A DNA stretch of 64,000 nucleotides from Dermanyssus gallinae (taxonomy: Eukaryota; Arthropoda; Arachnida; Mesostigmata; Dermanyssidae), in the NCBI GenBank assembly GCA_003439945.1, contig QVRM01005926.1, positions 1 through 64,000 on the forward strand. Reading direction: 5' to 3'. The first letter of the stretch is position 1, and each line of letters begins with the position of its first letter. Shown in pieces: positions 10,945 through 21,640 of the stretch. Both the position numbers and the translations under genes were made by a program. The notes below the pieces were generated by a model. The model saw only the letters and a program-made list of their open reading frames with translations. It was not told the DNA's origin and ran no database searches.

Positions 10945-11354
10945 GCAATTATTATTATTATTATTATCAGCATACAGTCGTGAAGTTTGAACGTGTCGCG
11001 TCGGTTCAAGCAAGTGCTATTTAGCTGATCATCCCATTGCGCCGATTATAGAAGCGGCATTGCCTCTACACACCCGCGCTGGTCAGGTAACACCGTCAGG
11101 TCTTTTCTCGTTATCCCGTCCGAGGCCCCGTGGATCTAGATTTGCTGGCAACCTTGCCCTCCTAAGGGCTCTTTGATTATTTTATTTAACTTTATGTGCC
11201 GTGAAATTCTTCCGGAGCTTATTGGGCAGCTCAGTGTGTGTAGTCTATAAGTATCGACCACATTTCCGCATGCTGCGCAAGGAAAGGGTTTGCAAAATGG
11301 TTCGCAATTGCAGTTGATTTGTAGTAAGTTGTTAATGCTAATTGACCAAGCCAA
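10945..11354 (-). pseudogene. LINE family A 3' end, copy 2 (internally deleted)
   Basis: Minus-strand translation gives FPCAACGNVVDTYRLHTLSC, then SGRISRHIKLNKIIKEPLGG. After a frame change it reads ANLDPRGLGRDNEKRPDGVT, a stop, and then CRGNAASIIGAMG. In the copy at 25915-26478 the last two blocks are separated by about 100 codons (WDVT ... ETLDPINTG ... FLRQIMSLAV), so this copy lost that segment. It ends in an (AAT)5 tail at about 10950-10967. Confidence 0.75.
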
Positions 11355-11442
11355 AGTTAGGACACAGAGAGGGCTCCTGACAGGCTCAACGCCGACGAAA
11401 TGTAAAGGACACGACAGGCACGAAAATAGGCCACCATAGAGG

Positions 11443-11722
11443 ATCTAAACCATCGTCCGTCCGCTACGCGCTTGGAATCGCCGTGCGGCATACCTTTAGT
11501 GAACCAAAGGCCGAGTGTTAAGATACCTAGGGCTACCCTTGTAGGGAGTTCTTGTGTCCTTGGCAACATGCCGCTGAATCTCAGCGCCATATGGTTTATC
11601 ATCCTTTCTTACTTTGATCATCGCTCAAAGAAATTTCGATCAACATCGGGAATCGAACCGGCAACATTCCGGTAAGTGACAGCATGACTAGCGCGCTAGT
11701 CACCTTGACCACGCCGCCACCA
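11443..11722 (-). mobile_element. tRNA-derived SINE, family A, copy 3
   Basis: On the minus strand the head starts near 11722 (GGTGGCGGCGTGGTCAAGG). It is followed by ACTAGCGCGCTAGTCATGCT, the B-box-like CCGGTTCGATTCCC at about 11655-11668, and the body landmark CTGAGATTCAGCGGCATG, with its end near 11443. The inserted sequence GTCACTTACCGGAATG near the B box and other changes show it is an old copy. Confidence 0.75.
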
Positions 11723-12164
11723 GAGGTGGATGTTTTTGATCGAATGAACAAACGGACCATAATGGCATACCATATGGATGGTAAACGCAGAAGAACCTTG
11801 CAACAATTTTTGACCACTGGTAAGCAATGCGCTCAGGCTTTCCGCGTATTTACCATAGTCACAAACGTTGTTCTGGCAATGACACGAAACCTAGAAGTTG
11901 TTGATCTAGTAAAAACACCTTTTTAGGTATTAGTTTAGCAATTTCTTCGTTAGCAAAGTGTAGATGTGTCTATTGCCGCATTCGTATATTTCTTGTCCCC
12001 CGATATTTAATGTGCCCGATATTTAATGTACCCGCCACAGCATCGCGGAAGGCCCCAATGAGTACAATTTCTAGACAAGCCGGGCAGCACCTTTCAAAAA
12101 CGCAAAAACGTATTTGCTTCAGCCGCTCGCTGCAATTTTCCTTCAATAAATTTACTCATAAATA
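11723..12164. other. No recognisable gene
   Basis: No gene recognised. A short direct repeat, CCCGATATTTAATGT / GCCCGATATTTAATGT, lies at about 11999-12030. Confidence 0.45.
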
Positions 12165-12356
12165 GGGTGGCGGCGTGAAATAGGGGATTGGTGCGCTGGG
12201 GCATGGTTGTCATCTAGCGGGATGTCGCCGGTTCGATCCGTGTTGTTAATCGAATTTTCGTTAAGCGATGCTTATTGAGAATGGATTAGTAACAGTACTA
12301 CTGAGAGTCAGCGGCCATGCTACCACAAGAACTCTTGGAGAAACCTTAAATATCCG
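12165..12356 (+). mobile_element. tRNA-derived SINE, family A, copy 4 (3'-truncated)
   Basis: Head GGTGGCGGCGTGAAATAGGGG, B-box-like GCCGGTTCGATCC at about 12228-12240, and body landmark CTGAGAGTCAGCGGCCATGC at about 12301-12320. Similarity to the other copies ends near 12356, about 90 bp before the expected 3' end. A pure (AT)n tract and a palindromic element follow about 90 bp later. Confidence 0.8.
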
Positions 12357-12439
12357 TCCGCTTATGCTTCCGCTCTCAGCGTTCTTGATATGAAAGCGTG
12401 GCATGCGTATTTAGGTATACATATCAAGCGAATAATAAA

Positions 12440-12443
<4 letters not shown>

Positions 12444-12480
<37 letters not shown>
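12444..12480. repeat. (AT)18 microsatellite
   Basis: A pure AT tract ending four bases before the left arm of the palindromic element at 12485-12739. Confidence 0.9.
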
Positions 12481-12481
<1 letters not shown>

Positions 12482-12484
12482 TTC

Positions 12485-12591
12485 TCCCTTGTCTTAATAA
12501 CAATTATCGTGTAAACGCATTATCATCATCATGAAAATCTATATGAAACTACCGATGCACGAAATATATACCTATACTATTGAAGCAACGG

Positions 12592-12627
<36 letters not shown>

Positions 12628-12739
12628 TACCGTTGCTTCAACACCATAGGTATATATTTTGTGTATCGGTAGTTTCATATGATTTTCATAGGTGGATGAT
12701 AATGCGTTTGCACGATAATTGTTATTAAGACAAGGGGAA
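12485..12739. mobile_element. Foldback element with (TA)n centre, number 1
   Basis: The left arm (12485-12592) and right arm (12629-12739) are inverted copies of about 108 bp with a few mismatches and small indels. For example TTGTCTTAATAACAATTATC near the left end matches GATAATTGTTATTAAGACAA near the right end. The centre is a (TA)n tract at 12593-12624, and a second (AT)n tract abuts the left arm outside. The whole can fold into a near-perfect hairpin. No coding capacity is evident. It resembles a foldback MITE or an inverted duplication across a TA microsatellite. No match to a named family is claimed. Confidence 0.85.
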
Positions 12740-13880
12740 ATGAAAATAATTTTTTCATGCACATTTGCTCTGCAGATAGGTTCTCCTGTTTGTTTCAGCA
12801 CAGTTCATCATATATTATTATAATTTGTTTATCTGGCTCATGCATGAGGCGCTGAGATCCAGCGACGGCGTTCACCAGAATGACTTCTTAAGGCCGGCTT
12901 GCTGAGCACGAAAGCTTGTATAATGTTTACAGAGATCGTTAAGCGTGTGGCAGCTGATTTATTTACGAAAACATGAACTCAAATCTGCAAAGTGTATGAT
13001 TCAATGCCATGCTAACGTTCGTACTCTCAAAAACCTTTATTTCTTCTGCACGATGTCACTTAATGCAATGGAACGAGTAATTTCAGCGGAAGCTTAACAG
13101 AAACTGCTTTGGAATGGTATGTGCATCATTGCGATGGGGAACCAACTACAATTTCTAATGACAGAGCCGCCGCTCATTTGTTCTACTTCGAACCGCCGAC
13201 AAAATAACTCAACTCTTCATGGTTGTGACAGTGCGCCGTTCAGTGCTATAAACTAAAAATTATAGTGAACTGACACTCCAATGCATCTAAATGCCAAATG
13301 TTTCATAGGGGGTCTAATTTGAGAGAGAGAACGCGACCCGAATAGTCACAGAGGCAGGCTCCGGTAAAATACAAACACACGCAGACATAAAAGTCATAGG
13401 CGCTCCTTTGGAGTCGTATGGGATCTTCCATATCGTGATTAGATGTCATTTTTCGTAAGTTTATCTTTCACCTATCCGTTATGTTCTTGCCTTGGCCATG
13501 GAGAATAATAGGTTAATGCATGCTATCTCTAATTCCCAGACAGCCGAATGCTATTCAAACGTGGTCGTTCGGGGTAGGACCTCCTCAGCAAAACGCCAAG
13601 GAGCTGAAGCCATCAGACGAGGCGAGTGTGTCTACTAGGCTGAACTCTTAAAGCTATTTCAAGAAAGACATATAACCTGCACACCGTTCGCTGCTGTTAA
13701 GACTACCGCTTAGCTAAAAAAGACTTAAGACTGCGTGTTTATGAATAACAAACAATAGATACATAATCGATACAACGGTGTAGATGACAATCGACATGGT
13801 CATGGCGATCTCATGACGAGGCGAGAGGTGGGGGTGATAGTGATGATGACTCTGGTAGGCGAAAATGCTGAATGAACAGC
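12740..13880. other. No recognisable gene
   Basis: Unique sequence without a recognised gene or repeat. Open frames here are short. Confidence 0.4.
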
Positions 13881-14327
13881 AAAGATGTCAATGATGTCGC
13901 GGATGCCGAAGGGGGGTCGTCGTCGTCTTCGACGAAAGTCGACGAAACTCCCTGTGTGAGCGGCCGTCACTCAGTACGGGCGTCTGTGTCGATGCGTGTG
14001 CGTCGATCCAGTCCAGAGCGGCACTGGATGACGGCCTCGGCAGCGTAGCACTAGCACCGGCGGTGAAAGCGGCAAAAAGGTCCGAACCGCCTCCAGCGAG
14101 TGACATCCGCAATAATCATACCAAGCAGTGATGATGTAACGGTACAGTGATCGGCGTTTGTGGCCGCCGACCGCTGTACCCTGGACGACAGACCTACAGA
14201 AGCAAGAGAGAGAGAGATAAAGAAAGGGGGGGGGGGGGAAAGAAACGCAGAGGCAAAACGAAACGCATGCCGAAGAGTAACAGAAAGCGGGGGAAAACGT
14301 CAGGCCGAGGCCGATACAGCCACGAGA
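13881..14327. other. GC-richer, CpG-rich flank; no gene assigned
   Basis: This stretch is richer in GC and CpG than its surroundings and has frames on both strands without stops. None shows a domain or clear codon signature. It could be untranslated or regulatory sequence of the minus-strand gene at 15778-16840 or of an unseen gene. Confidence 0.25.
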
Positions 14328-14365
14328 ACAACAATAACAACAACAATAACAACACCAACAACACC

Positions 14366-14405
<40 letters not shown>

Positions 14406-14465
14406 GCAACAACAACACACAACACCACCAACAACAACAACAACAAGTACAACAACAGCAACAAA
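14328..14465. repeat. (CAA)n compound microsatellite
   Basis: About 140 bp of CAA with interspersed CAC, CAG and TAC triplets. It creates long Asn/Thr/Gln frames on the plus strand and Leu/Cys/Val frames on the minus strand. These are repeat translations. Confidence 0.95.
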
Positions 14466-14892
14466 TAGTACCGATAAGATCGCATAAAGCAAACAGAGAG
14501 AAAAAGCGCGCGCGGGATCGAGAAAAAGACGCTAGGAAAGGGAGAAAAAAATAGATTGGGAGAGAGAGAGAGAGGGACGAGTAGTAGAAACGACATAGTA
14601 GTTAGAATTCGTAGAAAACTAGTAGACGTTGTGGTATATTCGCAGTAGAAGTTATCCTCACCGTAGTGCGATCGAGTGCGAATGTCGCCTAGGGTGCCAA
14701 ATCGATTCAATTAACCCCGCTAATTACATGTCTGCCTACCTAAAGATTGATTATAGCTAGCTGGGCGAACATTTATCTGGGGTGCTGAAAGGAATGGTTT
14801 GCATACAAGTGCAAAGTGAATGCCGCGACGGCTTTACCTGTAGCTGCTGCTTTGCTTACTTTAGCCTTACCAGACTCCCTGAGACCTTATAA

Positions 14893-14893
<1 letters not shown>

Positions 14894-14937
<44 letters not shown>
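14894..14937. repeat. (TA)22 microsatellite
   Basis: A pure TA tract followed by GATAGATA. Confidence 0.95.
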
Positions 14938-14939
<2 letters not shown>

Positions 14940-15777
14940 TAGATACATTCATATTCAATATTCTGGTTGTGTTTAAAAGCGAATTGAATTGCCTCTCGAA
15001 TAGTGTAGTGATTTTTAGTGTAGTATTACTATTTTAAGTGCAAAATATGCCCACAGTCAAATGTAATGATATATATATATATTTTTTTTATTTGGCAAGT
15101 GGCCGATTATTTTAATAAGAGAAACGATTTTATTTCTATTTATAAAATACAGTGCAAATCGTTATGAATTTATTACGTCTTCGCTTGCTTTGACGGGAGA
15201 GTCAATATGGCTATGTTATAGCCACAGGCATAACATTTCTTCTTCGCATAAACGGCTTTGTTCATTTCCTTGGCTCTTCAAGGAAGGTACAATAAGCCTA
15301 TGAAAAATCAAGTGCAGGAAAAATTTTTACGATCAATATTCAGTAGCCTTTAGAGGTCTACGATTAAAAATTGTATATATACACATAAGTTTTTCGCCAA
15401 TGTCAATGGATTGGGAAATTCTACTTCACAATTTTGTTTCTAATTCCGTTCTGTTTCATGTTACTAAGATTCAGGTCACATCTAGGAGGCTTTGCCTATC
15501 AAATCAAGTGAGAACCCCTAATTCAAGCAAGACGAAACAAACGGTTAGCTCGAAGACCTAGTTAGCCCGCGGCGTGGTTCAGTGAAAAGTGGTGAAATCT
15601 CGCACCAACTAAAACCGATTGCCGCACGATAACCTGTTCCGGGCACAGTGTGAGATGACTCCATGTGGAGGAAATATGTACATTTGTTTCTAAGGCTTTT
15701 CTTGTTGTTAGTTGTCAAACTTTCTTTTCAGACGCCCACACACAGGCCAAACGAGGAGCAGAAAGACAGCCAACGAA
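14938..15777. other. 3' flank of the minus-strand gene
   Basis: AT-rich sequence with no recognised gene. A minus-strand AATAAA at 15129-15134, about 640 bp past the stop codon of the gene at 15778-16840, could serve as its poly(A) signal. Confidence 0.35.
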
Positions 15778-16840
15778 CTAGGACAGGCCCAATTCGATGC
15801 CGTCGAGCGGCAGCGCAATCTCCCACTGCTCCTCGCCCCTGCACCGAAGTATCGACTGACGCTTCGACCAGATGTCCTGCACCAGCACGACGATGCCTCG
15901 CTTGTCGCAGAACGGGTGCAGGATTCGGCCGACGCGGCAGTTCTTCGGCACGAAGATCGTCTTCGTGCCGGTCGTTGGCATGCTCTGCGACGGATCGAGC
16001 GGCATCTCCTCGATGTGCCCGCTCCAGATGAGGTAGACGACCTGCGTGCCGGGCAGATGCACGATGTCCAGCGCGCTGGCGATCTTCTCCGGCGTGTCGA
16101 ACGTCAGCTCGGGCCCGCCGGTCGCGAACGTCAGCGTGTTTGCGCCGCCGCTCGACCCGTAGACGAGCAGACGTCCCGCGGCGTCCGTCGACACGTTGTG
16201 GACGGTGTCGACGTGATCCGGCACCGTGTGGCCGGTGTCGCGCACCTGCAGCCGGCCGCTCTTCGTCGTCATCTGCAGGATGGCGCGCTCGCAGTCGACC
16301 ATGAACTGGTGGTTGTTGGAGACGCACCGCATCGGGCCGAGCTCCTGGTCGCCGCCGTGCCACCGACACTCCAGGCGAAGGTACGGCTGGTTCTCGATGC
16401 GGTAGCCGGACAGAAACAGGCCCGTCTGCTGGCAGAACGGCACAACGAGTGCGCAGTCGGGCCGGCGGCTATCGGCCAACGGCTCTCGCCAGGTGACCTC
16501 GCGAAGTTCGCGATCGTCGTACAGGTAGACGCGATTCTTGACGAGCGCAGTACCTGGCCGCCGTGAGGACGGGCGGACGCGCTCGAGCCACGACGGCCGG
16601 CACCGACACGTCAATGTTCGACGCTGATGGGCCAGCTTCCGCAGCTAGCGCCGACGTCATTGAGGACGACGACGACGGCTTAAACTCGAAGTAGTCTGTC
16701 GTTGCCTCCGCTGCTGCCGCTTTTTCTGCTGCTGCTGCTGTGGCCGCTGCTGTTGCTGTTGTTTTTGTTGTTGGAGGTGGTGGTGGCGGTGGGGCTGCGA
16801 GTTCTGCATCATCCCTTTTGCTCCCGCCGGCCTTCGACAT
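15778..16840 (-). CDS. Unrecognised GC-rich gene with one frame break
   Basis: I do not recognise the family. The ATG at 16840-16838 is the first Met after an in-frame stop near 16873. Its frame starts MSKAGGSKRDDAELAAP, then a Pro run, an Ala/Thr-rich low-complexity stretch, DYFEFKPSSSSS and SNIDVSVPAVVARARPPV. Near 16550-16560 the frame must shift by +1 to join a frame of about 260 residues that begins around ALVKNRVYLYDDRELREVTW and ends at TAG 15780-15778. That second part has high GC at third positions, like the cuticle gene, and mixed hydrophobic/charged composition (FLSGYRIENQPYLRLECRW, LVYGSSGGANTLTF, VVYLIWSGHIEEMPLDPSQS, IVVLVQDIWSKRQSIL). This could suit a beta-rich globular or propeller domain, but that is inference. 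No intron of credible size bridges the two frames. The break may be an assembly indel or a pseudogene lesion. No signal peptide or membrane segment is seen. Confidence 0.6.
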
Positions 16841-18470
16841 GCCGAGTGAGCGAGCGAACGAACAAATCGATTGTTAATGAATGTCAAAATTGATCTCTCA
16901 CCTCACCTCACTTCACCTCATGTACTTCAACCCGCCCGCCCGCTAACATAAGCACACACACACACACTTACTTCAGTCACTCAGTCATCACTCACCAACC
17001 CACCTCGAGGCACGCACGCACTAGAGGCCGGCGAAGCAGCAACTCCGTTGAAGCTCGGCGGTTCCGACGATCCGTGCAGTCTTCTACGACGGCAAGAACC
17101 ACCACGAGCACAGACAAACACGGTCCATTGCAGTTATTTGGACCACCGGTAACAACCACTACCACCCCTTGGACAGGCCCCGAATTAAACTCGTAGCATT
17201 AGAATAGCAGTTGTTGTTGTTTTTGTTGTTGTGCTAGTGGTTCGTGTCGGATGCGGCCACACTGCATAGGCCTAATACGTTCGTCATTGTTTGAGCCAAT
17301 ATTGCTTTCACTGGTATTTACTACTTTTTTGCGCGTTCACTTTCTTGCTCTTTCTCTCCCTGTCTTTCTTACTTACGTTCTTCTCTCTGTCGTTGTCCGA
17401 TGCAGCAGCAGCAGCATCTGACGATGTAATGTGTGCAGATGACGTTCGCATCACGATGACGACAAATAATCATAACACTAGCAGAATTAATATAGTATTC
17501 ATAGTAATAATACTTATGCTCATATAATATAAATCAAACGCTGTGATAGTCAGTATTAAATATCTATGATGTAACATGCACCCGTCGCACCCGCTTGCCT
17601 TGTTCATGGGCGACGTTTCGTTACCAGGCGCACCATGTTAGTGGACGTCGACGTTGCACATGCCAGACCGACCGAGAGTTGTGAAGAAGGCCACCGAGTC
17701 TGCTAGCTTGCGGCACACGTTCGCCTGATGCTCCATGCACCGTGTCGTTCGGCAGTCGAAACAAGATCAATGCACTCTCTGTATAGTAACTCGATCATTT
17801 GGTAACTAGATAGTTGTCTGTTGGCAGTTGTTGGGTGGTTGTTTGTCGCACGTTGTCACCAAAACGGGACACGAACATCATGTCGAGTACGCTTCAAAGT
17901 ATGGGCTTGTGCACGTATGCACGCAGACAAGCGTGCCCACTTCATCGAGAGCTACACAACGAGGCGGAGAGATACACAACAAACAACGTCTCCCGGACTT
18001 GCAAACGTTTCCAATTCAGCAATGTGATTTTCTTCTACGTGCATATTTCCGCACGGGAGGCCATGTTCCGGCACAGAGACACGGAGAGAAAGAAGAGAGA
18101 GAGAGGGGGGGAGGGGGTAGAGATGTGTGCACGTGCCATAAAGTGCGCTTACAACAAGAGGCACAAAACAAGTTGTAGATAGCAGTACTACTAAGCACTG
18201 TTCATTATCGGCGACTGTTGCTGTTTCAGCGATTTGCGCTACCACTACTTTTAGTACTGCTGTTTCTATTGAAACTGCAATTTGCACTATAAATAGACCG
18301 CGACTCACTTTCATAAAGCAGTTCCTCAAGAGTAGTAATGTACTCATTTGTATGGTTATTATGTCAACATTTTCTTTTTATATATTTTTTGTTTAATACT
18401 GCCATTACTCACGAGGAGGTCTAACTTGCAATACTTCGATGTAAGAACAAAAAACGGTTGATCCAGACCT
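16841..18470. other. Upstream flank of minus-strand gene; microsatellites
   Basis: Contains CA-rich and ACTC-rich runs (16895-17000), a GTT/GTTTTT tract (17211-17232), a CTT/TCT-rich stretch (17340-17400), (GCA)4 at 17403-17414 and a GA/G run near 18080-18118. Likely includes the promoter of the minus-strand gene, but no core promoter element is convincing. Confidence 0.4.
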
Positions 18471-18477
18471 CATCAGG

Positions 18478-18562
18478 AAAGAAAACAACGACCAAGCTTT
18501 TTCAACACAATGTCCCCTGCGACTTCGAAGACAGACTTCAGGTCCACGAATACTGCGTGCAG
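18478..18562 (-). pseudogene. LINE reverse transcriptase motif A fragment (inverted)
   Basis: A minus-strand frame reads LHAVFVDLKSVFEVAG then DIVLKKLG, matching reverse transcriptase motif A (F/Y-x-D-x-x-x-A-F-D), although the last Asp of the pattern is Glu. Motifs B and C of a reverse transcriptase lie about 350 bp away on the opposite strand (18880-19065). The two may be parts of one insertion that was inverted at its 5' part. Confidence 0.5.
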
Positions 18563-18879
18563 GGGAATTTATTTTTAAATAGCGGCAGCTACTAGTTTCC
18601 TACAAGAGCTCCCTGCAAGTATTGTTCTGGTGGAATCGCAACGCGTGAGCACACTGTAAAGCAATTTGTGTGCGCAACTATTTTTAACCGTTTTTTTAAA
18701 ATAAAATATTGGACTCAGATGATTGCCCTTTCCGTTGAGGATCACCTTAAAAGTGTCTGGGGGCTCAGGCAAGCGAGATGGCGTCAATTTTGTGACTTCG
18801 TTAAATAAGCTAGTCTACAGTGGCGTGAGAGGAGAGCGACAAGGAGGTTCTGAGATGTTCATTGGTCAACTAATACTCG

Positions 18880-19425
18880 TAGTAATGCCAGCCCGACGAC
18901 TTTCGTTTGCGAGTATGACCCTTTCGAGCAGACCACCGGATACCGGCCGGGAGGCAACGTTAGCCCCTTACTCTTCTTTGTTCTCCTAAGCGATCTCCGA
19001 GAACAGACCAAGGATCTCAGCAGCAACGGCGTAGTGATGCATGCAGAGGATATCATCTTGTAGGGTACAATAGGTTACGGAGGGTAACCTTGGAGCGATT
19101 CTGCTTTAACAACAAGCTTAGCGTTAGGATTATCCGCACGAATTTTGTTCGTTGGCGTTCGAGACTATGGGAACTGTAGGCCCCCTTACTCTCAAACTGA
19201 TTCAACGCGTAGGCAAAAGCCTTAATCTTTTGACAGGAGACTCGAAAGAATCCGAATTCTTGCGTCAGAGGCTGTCGCTGGACATTCAACGAGGAAATGC
19301 AGCGTCTGTTTGAGGCACATTGTTGAACTGGGCTAACCCTCGGTTAGAGAACCCGTAATCACACGTTCGCGCGGAGACAATTGTCCACTCCAAAGTGCTA
19401 ACATAACGAACTTATATAAATAATA
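18880..19425 (+). pseudogene. LINE family A, copy 3 (RT core fused to C-terminus)
   Basis: Plus-strand translation gives GYRPGGNVSPLLFFVLLSDL then GVVMHAEDIIL, which correspond to reverse transcriptase motif B (normally ...QG..LSPLLF) and motif C (YADD, here HAED). Shortly after comes FETMGTVGPLTLKLIQRVGK, then SLNLLTGDSKESEFLRQRLS and LDIQRGNAASV, the family A C-terminus. The stretch between motif C and this C-terminus is far too short for an intact protein, so a large internal deletion is inferred. It ends in AATAATAAA at about 19418-19426. It is inactive: the catalytic YADD is altered and stops are present. Confidence 0.7.
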
Positions 19426-19426
19426 A

Positions 19427-20139
19427 ATTTTACAATAAGCTTAGCGTTATTGCCGTCAAGACAAAGGCGATCAAGTGTCGAGCAAGAAGGCTGCTAGCCG
19501 CCTACGACCGGATTTGGCTCCGGGACTCCCCCATAGAGTGCGTCAGCCGATTTCGATGGACAGGCGTTACTTCACTGTCAAAGGAACTGCATTTGGAATT
19601 CATGTCGCCGTACGCATCGCGAAAGCAATTTGGCTATGGCAATGTTCGCAAACTCCCACAAGTTGTCCCTAGCGATTGCATTTGCCCTGTTCAACACCAA
19701 GATGGTCTCAGTCTTATTAGTACTATAGACTCAGGTCTTAGTCAGAGTATGAAACATACGGCATCGCCCTGGTTTGGGACAACATGACAATCGGTGGATG
19801 AAGATTGAAGATTTAGTGCCGTGTTTTCGTGTGTCTCCCCTCGTGGTACTCCTGCTCTTCAAGAGTTCAGGACACGACATATCCAGGAAGATGCGACAAG
19901 TACTTAGCGATTTCTACAGAGTACAGACGATGAAACCTTAGTCGTGGGAAGTCCTTCTATAGAAGCTTTGTCATATGGTCACGCGATATGCTGTTCATAG
20001 CTTCCATCACAAGCTCAGTAGACGCCAGAATGTAGATATTCACTAGGAGCAGCTTTATGTGCATCTGGTGGACAAAATTATGTTTGTATACACACTTATC
20101 AGGCAAATAAAATAAATCAACCATCGCTGGCTAGGTCGC
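19427..20139. other. No assignable gene; possible retroelement debris
   Basis: A plus-strand frame starting AIKCRARRLLAAYDRIWLRD has LINE-like flavour but no diagnostic motif. An AAATAAAATAAA run at about 20104-20116 could be a retroelement tail. Confidence 0.3.
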
Positions 20140-20592
20140 TTGCTGCTGTCTTTGTTGCGCATCGTTGTTGTTACTGTTGTTGTTGCTGCCGCTGTTTCTG
20201 CTGTTTTTGTTGTTGTTGTTGTTGTTGTTGTGGAACAATTGCCGACACAATACCTCGTCGTACGCAATGATGACGCGGATGATGAGAGGGATGACGACGA
20301 AAACGTGTACGTCACCGAAGACGAGAAACACGCGGATAAGGTCGATGCAGCAGCAGCAAATGGAGAAGCTGCTGACGATGCCTCTAGGGATTGCCGTGGA
20401 AGAGAACGAGGATTCCTTTTTGTTTTGTTTAAAGAAAACAGGGCACCAGACCAACAGATACAGCCGTATGTATCTGTTGGTGCTCTGCTGGTTGGCTTGT
20501 TCATCGTTCGATCAGCCGCCTGCCCGCCCGCGTACCTGGCCGTCGATAATCTACACAAGAGGTACAACGATAGAGGCGCAAAAAGTTCGTGA
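20140..20592 (+). CDS. Doubtful open frame with acidic segment
   Basis: The 5' half is translation of a (GTT)n repeat (20164-20232) and is not informative. The following 50 residues, QYLVVRNDDADDERDDDENV then YVTEDEKHADKVDAAAANGE, are strongly acidic and free of obvious repeats at the DNA level. The minus-strand frame over the same bases is also open for 225 codons, so chance openness in GC-rich DNA is likely. No splice evidence, domain or homologue is recognised. A 12-bp perfect hairpin lies inside it at 20451-20480. Confidence 0.15.
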   Translation: MLLSLLRIVVVTVVVAAAVSAVFVVVVVVVVEQLPTQYLVVRNDDADDERDDDENVYVTEDEKHADKVDAAAANGEAADDASRDCRGRERGFLFVLFKENRAPDQQIQPYVSVGALLVGLFIVRSAACPPAYLAVDNLHKRYNDRGAKSS

Positions 20593-20891
20593 CCTCGTAA
20601 AGCCCCCACTGCTGGAGCTGGGGTCAAATCTCCCCTCCGGCTCAATGATGATGGTTGACTGCTGCCGTGTTGTACATTATACGCGTTCTTCACAGCTGCT
20701 GCTGCTGCTGCCATGAAGGTTGCCATCTTCATGAAGGCTGTAACTTGTAGTGCTAGTATTAAATACTACGACTAGTGCACCACTTGTACTATTATTACCA
20801 CCACTACTACTACTACTACTACTACTGCTATTCATGTTCCTGCATTTTGGCTTTCGTCTCCATCGTGATCAGCAATAAGGTAGAGTTGATG

Positions 20892-20966
20892 TCGGCGGCA
20901 GCAGCAGCAGCGGCGGCAGCAGCAGCGGCGGCAGCAGCAGCAGCAGCAACAACAGCAGCAGCAAAG
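20892..20966. repeat. (GCA)n/(GGC)n compound microsatellite
   Basis: A tract of GCA units with GGC interruptions, ending in CAA/CAG units. It translates as polyalanine in one frame on each strand and lacks any gene-like flank. Confidence 0.9.
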
Positions 20967-21154
20967 TATGCCCACTTATAGGGGGTAGGTGGCCGGTGGT
21001 AGATTGAGCTAACCACTGACGAAGGCATGAGCACTATCAATAATAGTTCGACTCAGTGAACGGACCTCAATGAGGGGACCCCATTGACGTCTGACGTTAA
21101 AGCTGTCTGGCTGACCTGTAGAGTAACGCCAAAGGCTGCGTTCGGCGCTCCATG

Positions 21155-21640
21155 GAGACGACGATGACGACAACGACAACAACAACGCCAGCAGCAACAA
21201 CAACAACAACAGCAACAGCGACAGCTAAAAGAACTGACGGTGAGTCGAACGAACGGACGCCTGCCTGCCTGCCCGGTACGCTGTCGATCCTAACGCGCGC
21301 ATTTCGAGGAAAACATTGTCTAAAGGAACTGCGCACATGACCATACAGACACATTCATAAATTGACACACATACACACGCGAGAACGCCTTTACATTCAC
21401 AAAGACGTGCCGTTAAACACGACCGCTACAAACGACGACGACAACAACAGGAATAGCAGCAACAACAATGACGTGAGCGACAACAACATGAACAACGACA
21501 CAACGGCCACAGTCGCATTATCCACAATAAAAGCAGCACCACCACAACAACAACAACATCAACAACAGCAGCAGCAACAACAACACCAGCAACAATACTA
21601 GCAACAATAACAACACCAGCAACACCAGCAACCACAACGA
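21155..21640. repeat. Cluster of (CAA)n/(ACG)n microsatellites
   Basis: Two blocks, about 21155-21225 and 21430-21640, of CAA units with ACG, AAT and CAG interruptions, all in CAA orientation on the plus strand. The unique spacer between them has a short frame but no recognised gene. Confidence 0.9.

Noticed and set aside
13971..14710. Frames of 100-170 codons over the (CAA)n block
   Set aside because: Several overlapping frames on both strands are open only because the repeat lacks stops. No motif or codon signal exists outside the repeat.
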